DNA from: Candidatus Enterocola intestinipullorum
Lineage (GTDB): Bacteria; Bacteroidota; Bacteroidia; Bacteroidales; Paludibacteraceae
Reading direction: 5' to 3'
Length of the DNA: 47,322 bases
Assembly (NCBI GenBank): GCA_017694565.1
Contig: JADIMR010000049.1
Location: 1 to 47,322 of the forward strand
The translations under genes were made by a program, and so were the position numbers. Under the pieces are notes generated by a model. The model saw nothing but the letters and a program-made list of their open reading frames with translations. It did no database searches and was not told where the DNA came from. This document shows, in pieces, positions 1 to 9,020 of this stretch (positions are counted from its first letter, which is position 1; the number at the start of each line of letters is the position of its first letter).

Positions 1-1
1 G

Positions 2-220
2 CTCACTTTTCTGACGAATGCGAAACAACTTTCTGCATTGGATGTCGCCAATCTTTACAAGAAAAGATGGTTGATCGAGCTGTTCTTCAAATGGCTCAAG
101 CAGCACCTCAAGATAAAGAAATTCTGGGGCATTACTGCATCTGCCCGGGAATCTTCAAGTTTTGAGAAAAGACCCGTGTTAGCGCAAACTGGAAAAAACG
201 ATAATAAACATGTATATTAA
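2..220 (+). pseudogene. IS4-family transposase, C-terminal remnant
   Basis: The open frame runs in from the window edge, so its 5' part is unseen; the TTG at 38 in the ORF track is not a real start. The residues YKKRWLIELFFKWLK fit the YREK signature of IS4-family DDE transposases exactly (Y-2-R-3-E-6-K), and the E is the last catalytic acid. The following KQHLKIKKFWG is also typical of this family. After about residue 45 the similarity stops and the frame drifts into an unrelated tail that ends at 220, where an intact transposase would continue for several dozen residues. I read this as a decayed insertion sequence. No terminal inverted repeat could be recognised. Confidence 0.75.
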
Positions 221-263
221 CACTCCACGACAGCAAGTAAAATACTCTTTCCCTTTCACAAAA

Positions 264-300
264 ATAACAAAAAAGCGGGCAAGGAAAAACCTTGTCCGCT
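264..300 (-). terminator. Intrinsic terminator of tig
   Basis: On the minus strand an 11-bp stem (AGCGGACAAGG with CCTTGCCCGCT, one wobble pair) closes a five-T loop and runs into a T-rich stretch (TTTTGTTATTTTT). It lies about 35 bp past the tig stop codon. Confidence 0.85.
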
Positions 301-333
301 TCGATATTGAGTACTAATTAACCTTTATGCGAT

Positions 334-1707
334 TTACTTGCCTGCGGCTTCCATATTGCGGAAAAACTCGTTGAATTCTTCCAAGGAAACTTCCTTGTCA
401 CTGAGGCTTACCATCTCTTTGATACGGGCCAAAACCTTGTCGCGCAAGGCGGTTTCCGTAAGTTGGCGGACAGTGTCCTCGCTTTTGAGCATTTCCTGTG
501 AATAGGACGACAAAAGTGCGTCATCAACGCCCAACAAACCGTATTGCTCGAACTGGCGTTTGGCAACTTTCTTGGCTTCGTTCTCGACATCGGCTTTCTC
601 CACTTTGAGGTTTTCTTTTTCTGCCACCTTGTCGGTAAATACCTGCCATTTCAAATCTTCGAGCAACTTGGGCATTTCCCTGTCCAATTCCTCTTCTTTT
701 GAATTTTCATTACGGGCCTTCAACCAACGTTTGATAAAGGCTTCGGGCATTGCCACATCCGACATTTTGTCAAGCACGTATTTGCGTATGTCCCATAAGA
801 AACGTATATCGCTTTGATCCACGAATTGGTCGGCAAGGCTCTTGCGGATCATTTCATAGAACTCTTCCTCGCTCTTGACCTTATCCTTACCAAAACATTT
901 GTCGAAGAAATCCTGGTTCAATTCGGCTTTGGCGTAACGGGTTATCTCCGTAATCGTGAATTTGCAATCGGATTTGAATTCTTTGGCTTCGTCTTTGGTT
1001 TTATGCAAAAGCGTTGCCAACTCCATCTCGCTGCCTCCGAACGCCTTGAACGGATTGAACACGAAAGAGTCTCCCAATTTCAAACCTTTCACCTTGGCTT
1101 GTTCGTCCTTGTCGCTCATGTAATTGGGGCTGATGAGCGCGTTTTCAATGTTTACTCCGCCTTCCTTTTCATTGCCGTTTTCATCGAGTTCTACCAATTG
1201 GCCTTTAAGCACATCGGTTTCTTCGGCAGTCTCCGCTTTTACATATTCGCCGAAACGTCCGCGAAAAGCCTCTGTCTGCTTGTCGACGAGGTCTTGCGCC
1301 ACCTTTATTATATAGTAATCAAGCTTGTCGGCTTTCGACGGCATGAAATCGACCTCCGGGGACAATCCCAAATCGAAATGGAATTCAAAGCTTTTTCCTT
1401 CTTCGAAATCGTTGGAAGGATTATCCTCCGACGGCATGGGTTCGCCGAATATGTTCAATTTGTTGTCTTTAAGATAATCGAAAATCGCGCCTGACACGAT
1501 CTTTTCAACCTCCTCTGCCAAAAAAGCCTTGCCCAGCTTGTTCTTTATCAATCCGACGGGTGCCATACCTTGACGGAATCCTGGAATAGTAGCCCTTTTA
1601 CGGTAATTCTTTACGGCGGAGTCCACCTTTTCCTGATAATCGGACGGTTCCACCTTGATTACCAAACGCGCATTGACTGCATCGAGATTGTTTTTTGTTA
1701 TGTCCAT
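334..1707 (-). CDS. tig: Trigger factor, ribosome-associated chaperone
   Basis: Trigger factor binds the ribosome exit tunnel and shields nascent chains in the cytoplasm. The N-terminal ribosome-binding domain (about residues 1-120) carries the family signature in the form GFRQGMAP. A divergent FKBP-like central part follows, and then a long alpha-helical C-terminal domain (residues 260-457) rich in charged residues. The length of 457 aa fits Bacteroidetes trigger factors. The start ATG at 1707 gives the expected MDITKNNLDAVNARL beginning. The gene lies 78 bp downstream of tRNA-Leu on the same strand with no clear TAnnTTTG between them, so both may be transcribed from the palindromic promoter at 1879-1923; that is inference. 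It ends in a good intrinsic terminator. Confidence 0.95.
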   Translation of the reverse strand: MDITKNNLDAVNARLVIKVEPSDYQEKVDSAVKNYRKRATIPGFRQGMAPVGLIKNKLGKAFLAEEVEKIVSGAIFDYLKDNKLNIFGEPMPSEDNPSNDFEEGKSFEFHFDLGLSPEVDFMPSKADKLDYYIIKVAQDLVDKQTEAFRGRFGEYVKAETAEETDVLKGQLVELDENGNEKEGGVNIENALISPNYMSDKDEQAKVKGLKLGDSFVFNPFKAFGGSEMELATLLHKTKDEAKEFKSDCKFTITEITRYAKAELNQDFFDKCFGKDKVKSEEEFYEMIRKSLADQFVDQSDIRFLWDIRKYVLDKMSDVAMPEAFIKRWLKARNENSKEEELDREMPKLLEDLKWQVFTDKVAEKENLKVEKADVENEAKKVAKRQFEQYGLLGVDDALLSSYSQEMLKSEDTVRQLTETALRDKVLARIKEMVSLSDKEVSLEEFNEFFRNMEAAGK

Positions 1708-1785
1708 CTTGTTTACGAATAATTAAAAATTGGCATCGCATGGAACAGACTTCCCGCGATGTTTCATACTGTTAATCTTTTTTCG

Positions 1786-1867
1786 TGCGGCCGGTGGGAC
1801 TCGAACCCACACGTCTCTCGACACCAGATCCTAAGTCTGGCACGGCTACCAATTACGCCACGGCCGC
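1786..1867 (-). tRNA. tRNA-Leu (anticodon UAG)
   Basis: The reverse strand folds into a complete tRNA. The acceptor stem is GCGGCCG with CGGCCGC, and the anticodon arm is CCAGA-CTTAGGA-TCTGG with anticodon TAG. A long class II variable arm and the T arm GTGGG-TTCGAGT-CCCAC are present, with discriminator A. The long variable arm and anticodon identify leucine (codon CUA and, if U34 is modified, other CUN codons). The 3' CCA is not encoded. The 5' end lies about 11 bp downstream of a mirror-image TACCTTTG element. Confidence 0.95.
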
Positions 1868-1878
1868 AAATCGGACTG

Positions 1879-1923
1879 CAAAGGTAAGTTTTTTTGATTG
1901 CAAATCAAAAAAACTTACCTTTG
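1879..1923. promoter_or_regulatory. Perfectly palindromic divergent promoter (tRNA-Leu / U32 gene)
   Basis: Two 21-nt arms (1879-1899 and 1903-1923) are perfect reverse complements around the trinucleotide GCA. Each arm ends in TACCTTTG, the Bacteroidetes -7 consensus TAnnTTTG, and each strand has a TTTG -33 element exactly 19 nt upstream (plus: 1893-1896 and 1916-1923; minus: 1906-1909 and 1879-1886). The two promoters are therefore mirror images sharing the same DNA. One fires towards tRNA-Leu and the other towards the U32 gene. The geometry is read directly from the sequence; activity is inferred. Confidence 0.85.
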
Positions 1924-1929
1924 TACATA

Positions 1930-3171
1930 ATGTGCAACGATTATGAAATAATGGCTCCTGCGGGAAACCGCGAGTGTCTGGCAGCTGCTTTGAAGGCTGG
2001 AGCCGATTCAGTATATTTCGGTGTCGGGAAGCTGAATATGCGGAGCCACTCGTCCGTAAACTTCCGGACGGAAGACCTACGATACATCGCAGGGGAATGC
2101 GAAGCTGCCGGAGCAAAGGCATACCTTGCGCTGAACACCGTAATGTACGACTGTGATTTGGGCGAGATGAAAAAAACCGTGGATGAAGCCTGCAACGCCG
2201 GAATATCCGCAATAATAGCGTCCGACGTGGCCGCTATGCAATACGCCCGCAGGCAAGGCATGGAAGTCCACCTTTCCACCCAACTGAACATCTCGAACAT
2301 CGAATCCCTGAAATTTTACTCGCAATTCGCCGATGTGGCCGTTCTTGCAAGGGAATTGAATCTTGAACAAGTGAAACACATCACCGATGCCATATCGCTC
2401 GAAGGCGTTTGCGGTCCGTCCGGAAAACCCGTGCGGATAGAAATGTTCTGCCACGGGGCATTGTGCATGGCCATATCCGGGAAATGCTACATGAGCCTGC
2501 ATAACCAGGGACGCTCCGCGAACAGAGGTGAATGTATGCAGGTTTGCCGGCGTTCCTACACTCTCACCGACAGCGAAACCGGCGAACAAATCGAAGTGGA
2601 CAACAAATACCTCATGTCGCCGAAAGACCTCAAAACCATCCATTTCCTGAACAAGATGGCGGATGCCGGAGTAAAGGTTTTCAAAATAGAGGGCCGTGCA
2701 CGCGGACCGGAATACGTGGCAACCGTAACAAAATGCTACAAGGAAGCCTTGCAAGCGTACATGGACGGGAATTTCGATGAAGAAAAAATCGCCGGATGGG
2801 ACGAACGCCTTGCAAAAGTATTCAACCGGGGATTCTGGGACGGTTATTATTTGGGACAACGGCTGGGAGAATGGAGTTCGAAATACGGTTCGCAAGCCAC
2901 CGAGCGCAAACAATATGCCGGAAAGGTAACCAACTATTTCAAAAAGATAGGAGTAGCCGAATGCCTGTTGCAAACAGGGGAAATCTCGGTAGGCGACAAG
3001 ATATTGTTCACCGGCGAAACCACGGGAGCCGAATATTGCACGGTTACCGGACTGCATGACAACAACGGCAATCCTGCGGAAACCGTAAACAAAGGGGAGC
3101 TATTCGCGGTAAAGACCGAAAAACCGGTACGCCGCAACGACAAAGTTTATAAGATAATACAAAATGAGTAG
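1930..3171 (+). CDS. trhP: U32-family protein, TrhP/YegQ-like tRNA uridine hydroxylation factor
   Basis: The family replaces or accompanies peptidase U32. E. coli TrhP (YegQ) is known to make 5-hydroxyuridine at U34 of cmo5U-type tRNAs using prephenate. The frame opens with the TIM-barrel motif IMAPAGNRECLAAALKAG and contains FCHGALCMAISGKC and RGECMQVC, matching the YegQ cysteine pattern, then KIEGRARGPEYVA. A short beta-barrel domain ends the protein (about 340-413). I chose ATG 1930 (413 aa) over the TTG at 1894, which lies inside the promoter palindrome. The start sits only 6 nt after the -7 element, so the mRNA may be nearly leaderless. The stop overlaps the AsmA-like gene by 8 bp. Assignment to TrhP rather than another U32 subfamily is likely but not certain. 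Confidence 0.8.
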   Translation: MCNDYEIMAPAGNRECLAAALKAGADSVYFGVGKLNMRSHSSVNFRTEDLRYIAGECEAAGAKAYLALNTVMYDCDLGEMKKTVDEACNAGISAIIASDVAAMQYARRQGMEVHLSTQLNISNIESLKFYSQFADVAVLARELNLEQVKHITDAISLEGVCGPSGKPVRIEMFCHGALCMAISGKCYMSLHNQGRSANRGECMQVCRRSYTLTDSETGEQIEVDNKYLMSPKDLKTIHFLNKMADAGVKVFKIEGRARGPEYVATVTKCYKEALQAYMDGNFDEEKIAGWDERLAKVFNRGFWDGYYLGQRLGEWSSKYGSQATERKQYAGKVTNYFKKIGVAECLLQTGEISVGDKILFTGETTGAEYCTVTGLHDNNGNPAETVNKGELFAVKTEKPVRRNDKVYKIIQNE

Positions 3172-6100
3172 AGGCAAGAAAATAGCAAAATGGACAGGGA
3201 TATGCCTTGCAATAGCGATATTCATCGTATGCCTGCCTTTTCTATTGCTACGCATGGCATTAAGCGAAAGCGTATCCAATAAAATTCTGGAAACAGTCGT
3301 CCCGGATTTCGCCAATGCGGAAGCCCGCATAGGACATATCGATTACGCCCTGCTTTCCTCTTGGCCCGATGTCGAATTGGGGATAAAGGACATAACCGTT
3401 ATTTCCAAGGTATTCGAACCTGCCGACACCTTGCTGCACATCGACAGCATCGGAGTATCCGTAAACGCCGGGGACTTTTTGAATTACGGGGACATACGCA
3501 TAAACAGGCTGCATGTGGACGACCCGCATTTTTACATAAAGCGCAGCAATGGCAAACTGAATGCCGGCATACTTCTGCCATCGGATACCGCCGCGACCGA
3601 TACCGCCGCTTTTGCCATGCCGGATATTTTCCTGCGCGACATACGGTTAAACGGAGGCAGGCTGCGACTTGATGACGAGGATGGCAACCAAGACCTGTTA
3701 GTGGACAATCTGTTTTTTTCACTTCCCCGGGCGCAATACAAATTCGACTCCATAATGGGAGGTTTGGAACTGGCAATCGACACGATAGTCTACGACAATC
3801 ACAAATATGCGGCAATCCACTCGATAGGGAGTTTCGTTTTAAATGCCAAGGCCGCGCAAATCGGCAGCAACGTGTTCACCGACATAAATATCAATTCTCC
3901 TTCGGTGAACCTGAACGATTCCCTGTGGAAAATAGACAACCGCAGCCTTGATTTGTACCTGCGGGGGCGCACGGACACCACCTTCCGCGACATAAGCATA
4001 GTCCGCATGTCGGCGGCAATCGACAGCATGTCAGTTTCGATGGGAGGAAAAATGAAAGTGCAAGACGACAAATCAGTATACACCGACCTTGCACTTGACG
4101 TGAAATTGCCGGAGATAAACGACCTGCTCTGCCTTGTGCCGGCACCATACAAAAGCTACTTCGACGGCCTCGAAATCAGCGGGGGAATCGACATGGGCGC
4201 GACCGCGAAAGGCATCATGCGCAAAAAGGACCTGCCAACCATCGAAGCGCGCTTGCAAATAAAAAACCTGAAAGCGAAATACAAACAGTTCCCCCAAGGT
4301 TTGGACGACTTGCAATTGGACATGTCGGCAGTTTACAACGACAACCACAGGGATTCCTCCAAAATCAGTTTGGAAAAGCTGCTTGCCCGGACCGGAAAAA
4401 CAGCTTTGTCCACGAACGGGACTTTCGGTTTTGCAGGCGGACGCGGCTACATCGACTGGAAGTTGAAAACACACCTCAACCTCGAAACTGTAAACAACAT
4501 ATACCGCATAGAACAAAACCAAGCCATGTCGGGCACATTGGACGCGGACATAAAAGCGGACTTCTTCTTGGATGACATAAAGAAAAAAGATTTCTACAAA
4601 ATATTCACGCAAACGAAAATAACGGGAGACGACGTCAGCATAAACCTGCCTGAAAAGAAGCTGGCGCTGTTTGTCGATTCCCTGAGGGCGCGGCTGAACA
4701 CGAACACCGGCGTGAAAAACCGTCGCCGTACCGACACGTCCTTAGTTAACACCCGCATATCTTTCAGCGCGATGGACTTGGAATTCGACAAATCGATAAA
4801 GGCCAACGCCGACCGTTTCAGCGTAAGCCTGCTGGCCGACGACTTGGACAGCGCGAAAGTTCCGAGATTCCGCATTTCCGCCTCCACTTCGGGACTGAAA
4901 GCATCGGTACGCGACACCATGAAATTGTTTGCAAAAAAGGCGCGGGCATCTTTCAACATCCGCAAGGACAGGACATACAAGTTCTTGCCTAACACCTCCG
5001 CCACTATCAGCATGGATACCATATTGTTCTCGAATCCGGGGATAGGCGCGATGCTGAAAGAAAGCGACATGAGGCTTTCGATCCAACCCCGTTTCCGCAG
5101 ATTCCGGCGCAATGCCGAAGGCAAGAGGGAACGCATTCCCATGGACGAGCAACCCATAATCGACCTGCGGGCATTGACAATGATGTTCGACACGATAGGC
5201 AAAGCCGACGACAAGGCGGAAATGTTCTTGAAAGAATTCGGGGTAAGCGGCAACATCAAGGTAAAATCGTTACGGGCAAAAAGTCCTGCCAACCCCATAC
5301 GCATGGCTGTAAACAGGGTAAACGTGGACTTCACGGACGACACACTGCATCTGAACAACCTGACACTGCGTTACGGACGTTCACGGATAAAGCTGTCGGG
5401 AGACGTGAACAACATCAGGCGTTTCCTTTTGAGAGGCCGGACTTTGTCGGCCGACCTTTCGCTCACGTCCAAACGCATAGATGTAAACCAGATTCTGCGT
5501 TCACTGTACATGAGCCAGGCCAAAGAAGAAGAAATCGCGGGCAACGAGCAATCCATGAAGGATTCCGTAACGAACAACATGGAAGACCTGGCGATGGACA
5601 TTTCCGAGACGCAGGAAGAAGCCATGAGCGAGGAAGCCATTGACAGCACCGTGCAAGCCAGCCTTATAGTATTGCCTAAAAACCTGAATATAAAATTCGG
5701 AGCAAAAGTAGACACTGTGAAATTCGGCCGCATGAACCTTTGCAATTTCACGGGCGATGTTTCCATAAATAAAAGCGCGTTGAGATTAAAACAACTCTCG
5801 ACATCGACGCAGCTCGGCAACGCCGCGCTGAACGTGATGTACGAATGCAAGAACAATGAAAAAGCCAATGCCGCGCTCTCATTGGAAATGGACAGTGTCC
5901 AAGTGGGCGACATAGTCCATTACTTCCCGGAATTGGACAGCATAATGCCCATGCTGAGATCGTTCTCCGGAAGCGTGGCCGCCGAGGCTTCCGCCTCGCT
6001 GGATTTGGATTCGACGATGAACATCGACCTGCCGTCGGTAAACGCAGGCTTGTACTTGCGCGGCGACAGCCTGACCCTGATGGACGGCGAGACCTTCTCC

Positions 6101-6487
6101 GAAATCGCGAAAATGCTAATGTTCAACAAAAAAACCAAAAACCGCATAGACAGCGTATCTGTGGAGTTATTGGTGCGGAACAACGAAATAGAGATATATC
6201 CGTTCATGGTGGGCATGGACAAATACCGTTTGGGGGTCGGGGGGACACAAGGATTGGACGGTAGTTTCGACTACCATATCGTATTGCTGAAATCCCCGTT
6301 GCTTTTCCGCATAGGATTGGATGTATACGGCACGGATTTCGACCATATAAAGTTCCGTCTGGCATCGCCCAAGTTCAAGAATTTCAACGTATCGATAGGC
6401 AAAGGCGGCACGTTGATAAACAACAGCAAGGTGAACCTGCGGAAATCGTTCCACGATGCGATGGTAAAAACGATAACGGAGGAATAG
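3164..6487 (+). CDS. AsmA-like envelope protein
   Basis: This 1107-aa protein has one N-terminal transmembrane segment (about residues 8-31, ICLAIAIFIVCLPFLLLRM) followed by a very long beta-rich region without further membrane segments. This is the layout of AsmA/TamB-type proteins, which span or line the periplasm and are linked to lipid or outer-membrane protein traffic. The beginning LPFLLLRMALSESVSNKILETVV and the C-terminal stretch with repeated amphipathic strands resemble Bacteroidetes AsmA-like proteins. A glutamate- and methionine-rich insertion lies around residues 785-830. The ATG overlaps the end of the U32 gene, so the two genes are translationally coupled. The exact substrate cannot be told from sequence. 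Confidence 0.8.
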   Translation: MSRGKKIAKWTGICLAIAIFIVCLPFLLLRMALSESVSNKILETVVPDFANAEARIGHIDYALLSSWPDVELGIKDITVISKVFEPADTLLHIDSIGVSVNAGDFLNYGDIRINRLHVDDPHFYIKRSNGKLNAGILLPSDTAATDTAAFAMPDIFLRDIRLNGGRLRLDDEDGNQDLLVDNLFFSLPRAQYKFDSIMGGLELAIDTIVYDNHKYAAIHSIGSFVLNAKAAQIGSNVFTDININSPSVNLNDSLWKIDNRSLDLYLRGRTDTTFRDISIVRMSAAIDSMSVSMGGKMKVQDDKSVYTDLALDVKLPEINDLLCLVPAPYKSYFDGLEISGGIDMGATAKGIMRKKDLPTIEARLQIKNLKAKYKQFPQGLDDLQLDMSAVYNDNHRDSSKISLEKLLARTGKTALSTNGTFGFAGGRGYIDWKLKTHLNLETVNNIYRIEQNQAMSGTLDADIKADFFLDDIKKKDFYKIFTQTKITGDDVSINLPEKKLALFVDSLRARLNTNTGVKNRRRTDTSLVNTRISFSAMDLEFDKSIKANADRFSVSLLADDLDSAKVPRFRISASTSGLKASVRDTMKLFAKKARASFNIRKDRTYKFLPNTSATISMDTILFSNPGIGAMLKESDMRLSIQPRFRRFRRNAEGKRERIPMDEQPIIDLRALTMMFDTIGKADDKAEMFLKEFGVSGNIKVKSLRAKSPANPIRMAVNRVNVDFTDDTLHLNNLTLRYGRSRIKLSGDVNNIRRFLLRGRTLSADLSLTSKRIDVNQILRSLYMSQAKEEEIAGNEQSMKDSVTNNMEDLAMDISETQEEAMSEEAIDSTVQASLIVLPKNLNIKFGAKVDTVKFGRMNLCNFTGDVSINKSALRLKQLSTSTQLGNAALNVMYECKNNEKANAALSLEMDSVQVGDIVHYFPELDSIMPMLRSFSGSVAAEASASLDLDSTMNIDLPSVNAGLYLRGDSLTLMDGETFSEIAKMLMFNKKTKNRIDSVSVELLVRNNEIEIYPFMVGMDKYRLGVGGTQGLDGSFDYHIVLLKSPLLFRIGLDVYGTDFDHIKFRLASPKFKNFNVSIGKGGTLINNSKVNLRKSFHDAMVKTITEE

Positions 6488-6595
6488 CGTTACGGCCTTC
6501 GGCAATTAAAAATTAAAAATTAGAAACGCAGGATACCATGTTGCTCCGTTGCATGGTGGTTGGCGGTCAGTGAAAACAATCTTAAATATAAGAAC
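6488..6595 (+). repeat. Gap with AT repeat and small hairpin before purT
   Basis: The gap holds AATTAAAAATTAAAAATTA (6504-6522), a short hairpin (ACCATG ... CATGGT, 6535-6557) and then GGTGGTTGGCGGTCAGTG. The last stretch resembles the TAGTGGT heptamer arrays found after genes of the PUL. No TAnnTTTG promoter is visible, so purT may be read through from upstream. Confidence 0.5.
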
Positions 6596-7786
6596 ATGTT
6601 GGAAATCGGTACGCCGTTTACAAAATCGGCAAAAAGAGCCCTGCTCTGCGGCTCGGGAGAATTAGGCAAGGAAGTGGCAATAGAATTGCAACGCTACGGT
6701 GTCGAAGTGATAGCCGTGGACCGCTACGCAAACGCTCCTGCCATGCAAATAGCCCAGCGGAGCCATGTGATAAACATGCTCGACGGACAGGCTTTGCGTT
6801 CCGTAATAGAAAGCGAAAGACCGGATTTGATAATTCCGGAAGTGGAAGCCATCGCCACTCCCGTATTGGTGGAATTGGAAAAAGAGGGCTATCATGTGAT
6901 TCCGACAGCCAATGCCGCCCTTCTGACGATGAACCGGGAAGGCATACGCCGTTTGGCCGCCGAAACCCTCGGGCTACCGACGACATTCTACCGCTTCGCC
7001 TCCGATTTCGACGAATTCAAATCAGCAGTCAAAGAAGCCGGATGCCCGTGCGTGGTGAAGCCTATCATGAGTTCCTCCGGACACGGACAAAGTGTTGTCA
7101 AAAGCGAAGCCGACATTGAAAAATCTTGGCATATCGCGCAAGAGGGAGGACGGGCCGGCGCAGGCAGGGTAATCGTGGAACGTTTCGTGAAATTCGATTA
7201 TGAAATAACCCTGCTGACAGTAAGGCACGTAGGCGGGACTACTTTCCTGAACCCCATCGGACACCACCAAGTAGACGGGGATTATCGCGAAAGCTGGCAA
7301 CCGCAGGCAATGAGCGGGCCGGCATTGGCACAAGCCAAAGCCATAGCAAAAAAAATCACGGATGCCCTTGGAGGATTCGGCATTTTCGGAGTGGAATTGT
7401 TCGTTTGCGGCGATAAAGTCCTGTTCAGCGAAGTTTCACCACGCCCGCACGACACAGGCATGGTTACGATGATTTCGCAAGACCTGTCCGAGTTCGCCCT
7501 GCACGCAAGAGCCGTACTCGGACTGCCCGTACCTTCCGTCAATTTTTACGGACCGTCCGCGTCAAAAGCCATAGTCGTGGAAGGAGACGGCAACGAAGTG
7601 GTTTTTTCCGGATTGGAAGACGCATTGAAAGAACAAGACGTTCAAATACGTCTGTTCGGCAAACCTATGGTACACGGACACCGGCGCATGGGGGTCATCC
7701 TTGCCAAAGACAACAGCGTGGAAGCCGCCCTCGCCAAAGCAGAAAGGGCATACGGAAAATTGAAGTGGAAAGTGGTTTGTAATTAG
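6596..7786 (+). CDS. purT: Formate-dependent phosphoribosylglycinamide formyltransferase
   Basis: PurT converts GAR, formate and ATP to formyl-GAR in purine synthesis, bypassing the folate-dependent PurN reaction. The 396-aa product follows E. coli PurT throughout: [20 protein letters not shown] near the N-terminus, [22 protein letters not shown], the ATP-grasp stretch [12 protein letters not shown], the run [15 protein letters not shown], and the metal-binding [15 protein letters not shown]. The ATG at 6596 gives the usual PurT start ([17 protein letters not shown]); the ORF-track start at 6560 lies in repeat-like DNA. The stop TAG is itself the first unit of a TAGTGGTCAGT sequence related to the heptamer arrays seen in the PUL. 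Confidence 0.95.
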   Translation: MLEIGTPFTKSAKRALLCGSGELGKEVAIELQRYGVEVIAVDRYANAPAMQIAQRSHVINMLDGQALRSVIESERPDLIIPEVEAIATPVLVELEKEGYHVIPTANAALLTMNREGIRRLAAETLGLPTTFYRFASDFDEFKSAVKEAGCPCVVKPIMSSSGHGQSVVKSEADIEKSWHIAQEGGRAGAGRVIVERFVKFDYEITLLTVRHVGGTTFLNPIGHHQVDGDYRESWQPQAMSGPALAQAKAIAKKITDALGGFGIFGVELFVCGDKVLFSEVSPRPHDTGMVTMISQDLSEFALHARAVLGLPVPSVNFYGPSASKAIVVEGDGNEVVFSGLEDALKEQDVQIRLFGKPMVHGHRRMGVILAKDNSVEAALAKAERAYGKLKWKVVCN

Positions 7787-7818
7787 TGGTCAGTAATACT
7801 ATACTTGTAACCTTGACA

Positions 7819-8982
7819 ATGACATTACAAGAAGATTTAAAGCAGCGCACGCGACGCCTTGCGGCAATGCTGGAAGAAGCGGAAGCAGCCGTTATCGCGA
7901 CCCCGGTAAACATCTTTTACCTGACCGGACGCATAATAAACGGTTATGTTTACATCGACGGCAGCGCGAACCGTTTAGTATTTTTGCGCCGGCCCCTCGG
8001 CATAAACGAAACAGGATATCATTATATCCGCAAGGTCGAACAAATCCCCGATCTGCTTAGGGAATACGGCATCCGTGTTCCTGAAAAACTTTTATTGGAA
8101 ACCGACGAATTGCCCTACAACGACTGTATGCGTATTTGCAAGGCGTTCGGCTGTGAAAAACCCGGCAATGCCACAAAAGCGCTACGTTCCTTGCGCAGCA
8201 TAAAAAGCGGATACGAAATCGGTTTGCTGCGGCAAAGCGCAAAGTTTCAAAGCGAAGCCCTTGCGGAAATTCCCGCATTGTTCAAGCCCGGCATGACCGA
8301 TCACGAGTTATGCGTGGAATGCGAACGCTTGTTCCGCATGAAAGGCTGCCTCGGCTTGTTCAGGACATACGGCACGGACATGGAAGGATTTATGGGGTCG
8401 CTTTTGGCCGGAGACAACGCCGATACCCCGTCGCCCTACGATTTCGCATTAGGAGGGGCGGGAATGCACCCTTCCCTGCCATTGGGAGACAACGGCACGG
8501 CACTCCGCGAAGGGATTGCCGTAATGGTGGACATAAACGGCAACTTCAACGGTTATATCGCCGACCAGTCGCGGACATTTTCCGTAGGCCGGCTACCGGA
8601 TGAAGCATACCGCGCCCACGAAGTTTCATTGTCAATCCATCACAGCATCTCAGAAATTGCAAAAGAAGGCACTGTATGCGAGGATTTATATGCCCTTGCC
8701 CTTGACATTGCCGAAAAGAACGGGCTCAAAGACCGTTTCATGGGACACAGGCAGCAAGCCAAGTTCGTCGGGCACGGCATAGGATTGCAAATCAACGAGC
8801 TTCCCGTACTATGCGCCAAAAACACGTCTTGCCTGCAACAAGGGAACGTCATAGCCATCGAGCCGAAGTTCATAATAGACGGAGTCGGGGCCGTCGGCAT
8901 AGAAAACTCGTATGCCGTAAACGCGGACGGGTTGGAGAAACTCACGACCGCCGAAGAAAACATCCTGCAATTGGGCAGATAA
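7819..8982 (+). CDS. M24-family metallopeptidase (Xaa-Pro peptidase-like)
   Basis: The protein has an N-terminal creatinase-like domain (about 1-140) and a C-terminal pita-bread domain. All five metal ligands of the M24 fold are visible: D238 (VMVDING), D249 (IADQSR), H319 (VGHGIG), E348 (IAIEPKF) and E362 (VGIENSY). It is expected to release N-terminal residues next to proline, or act on a related short peptide, in the cytoplasm. ATG 7819 (MTLQEDLKQRTRRLAAML) is preferred to the upstream ORF-track start, which overlaps the purT stop. It sits in the same-strand run purT to polA. Confidence 0.9.
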   Translation: MTLQEDLKQRTRRLAAMLEEAEAAVIATPVNIFYLTGRIINGYVYIDGSANRLVFLRRPLGINETGYHYIRKVEQIPDLLREYGIRVPEKLLLETDELPYNDCMRICKAFGCEKPGNATKALRSLRSIKSGYEIGLLRQSAKFQSEALAEIPALFKPGMTDHELCVECERLFRMKGCLGLFRTYGTDMEGFMGSLLAGDNADTPSPYDFALGGAGMHPSLPLGDNGTALREGIAVMVDINGNFNGYIADQSRTFSVGRLPDEAYRAHEVSLSIHHSISEIAKEGTVCEDLYALALDIAEKNGLKDRFMGHRQQAKFVGHGIGLQINELPVLCAKNTSCLQQGNVIAIEPKFIIDGVGAVGIENSYAVNADGLEKLTTAEENILQLGR

Positions 8983-9020
8983 AACCATTTCTTGCAGCTA
9001 ATAACATAGACGTACGGAAG

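Noticed and set aside
2077-3057. 326-aa minus-strand ORF within the U32 gene
   Set aside because: Shadow frame without domain signature; the plus-strand frame matches the U32 family over its whole length.
6488-6595. Riboswitch before purT
   Set aside because: Only a short hairpin and AT repeats are seen. No purine riboswitch core or other known aptamer pattern is present.
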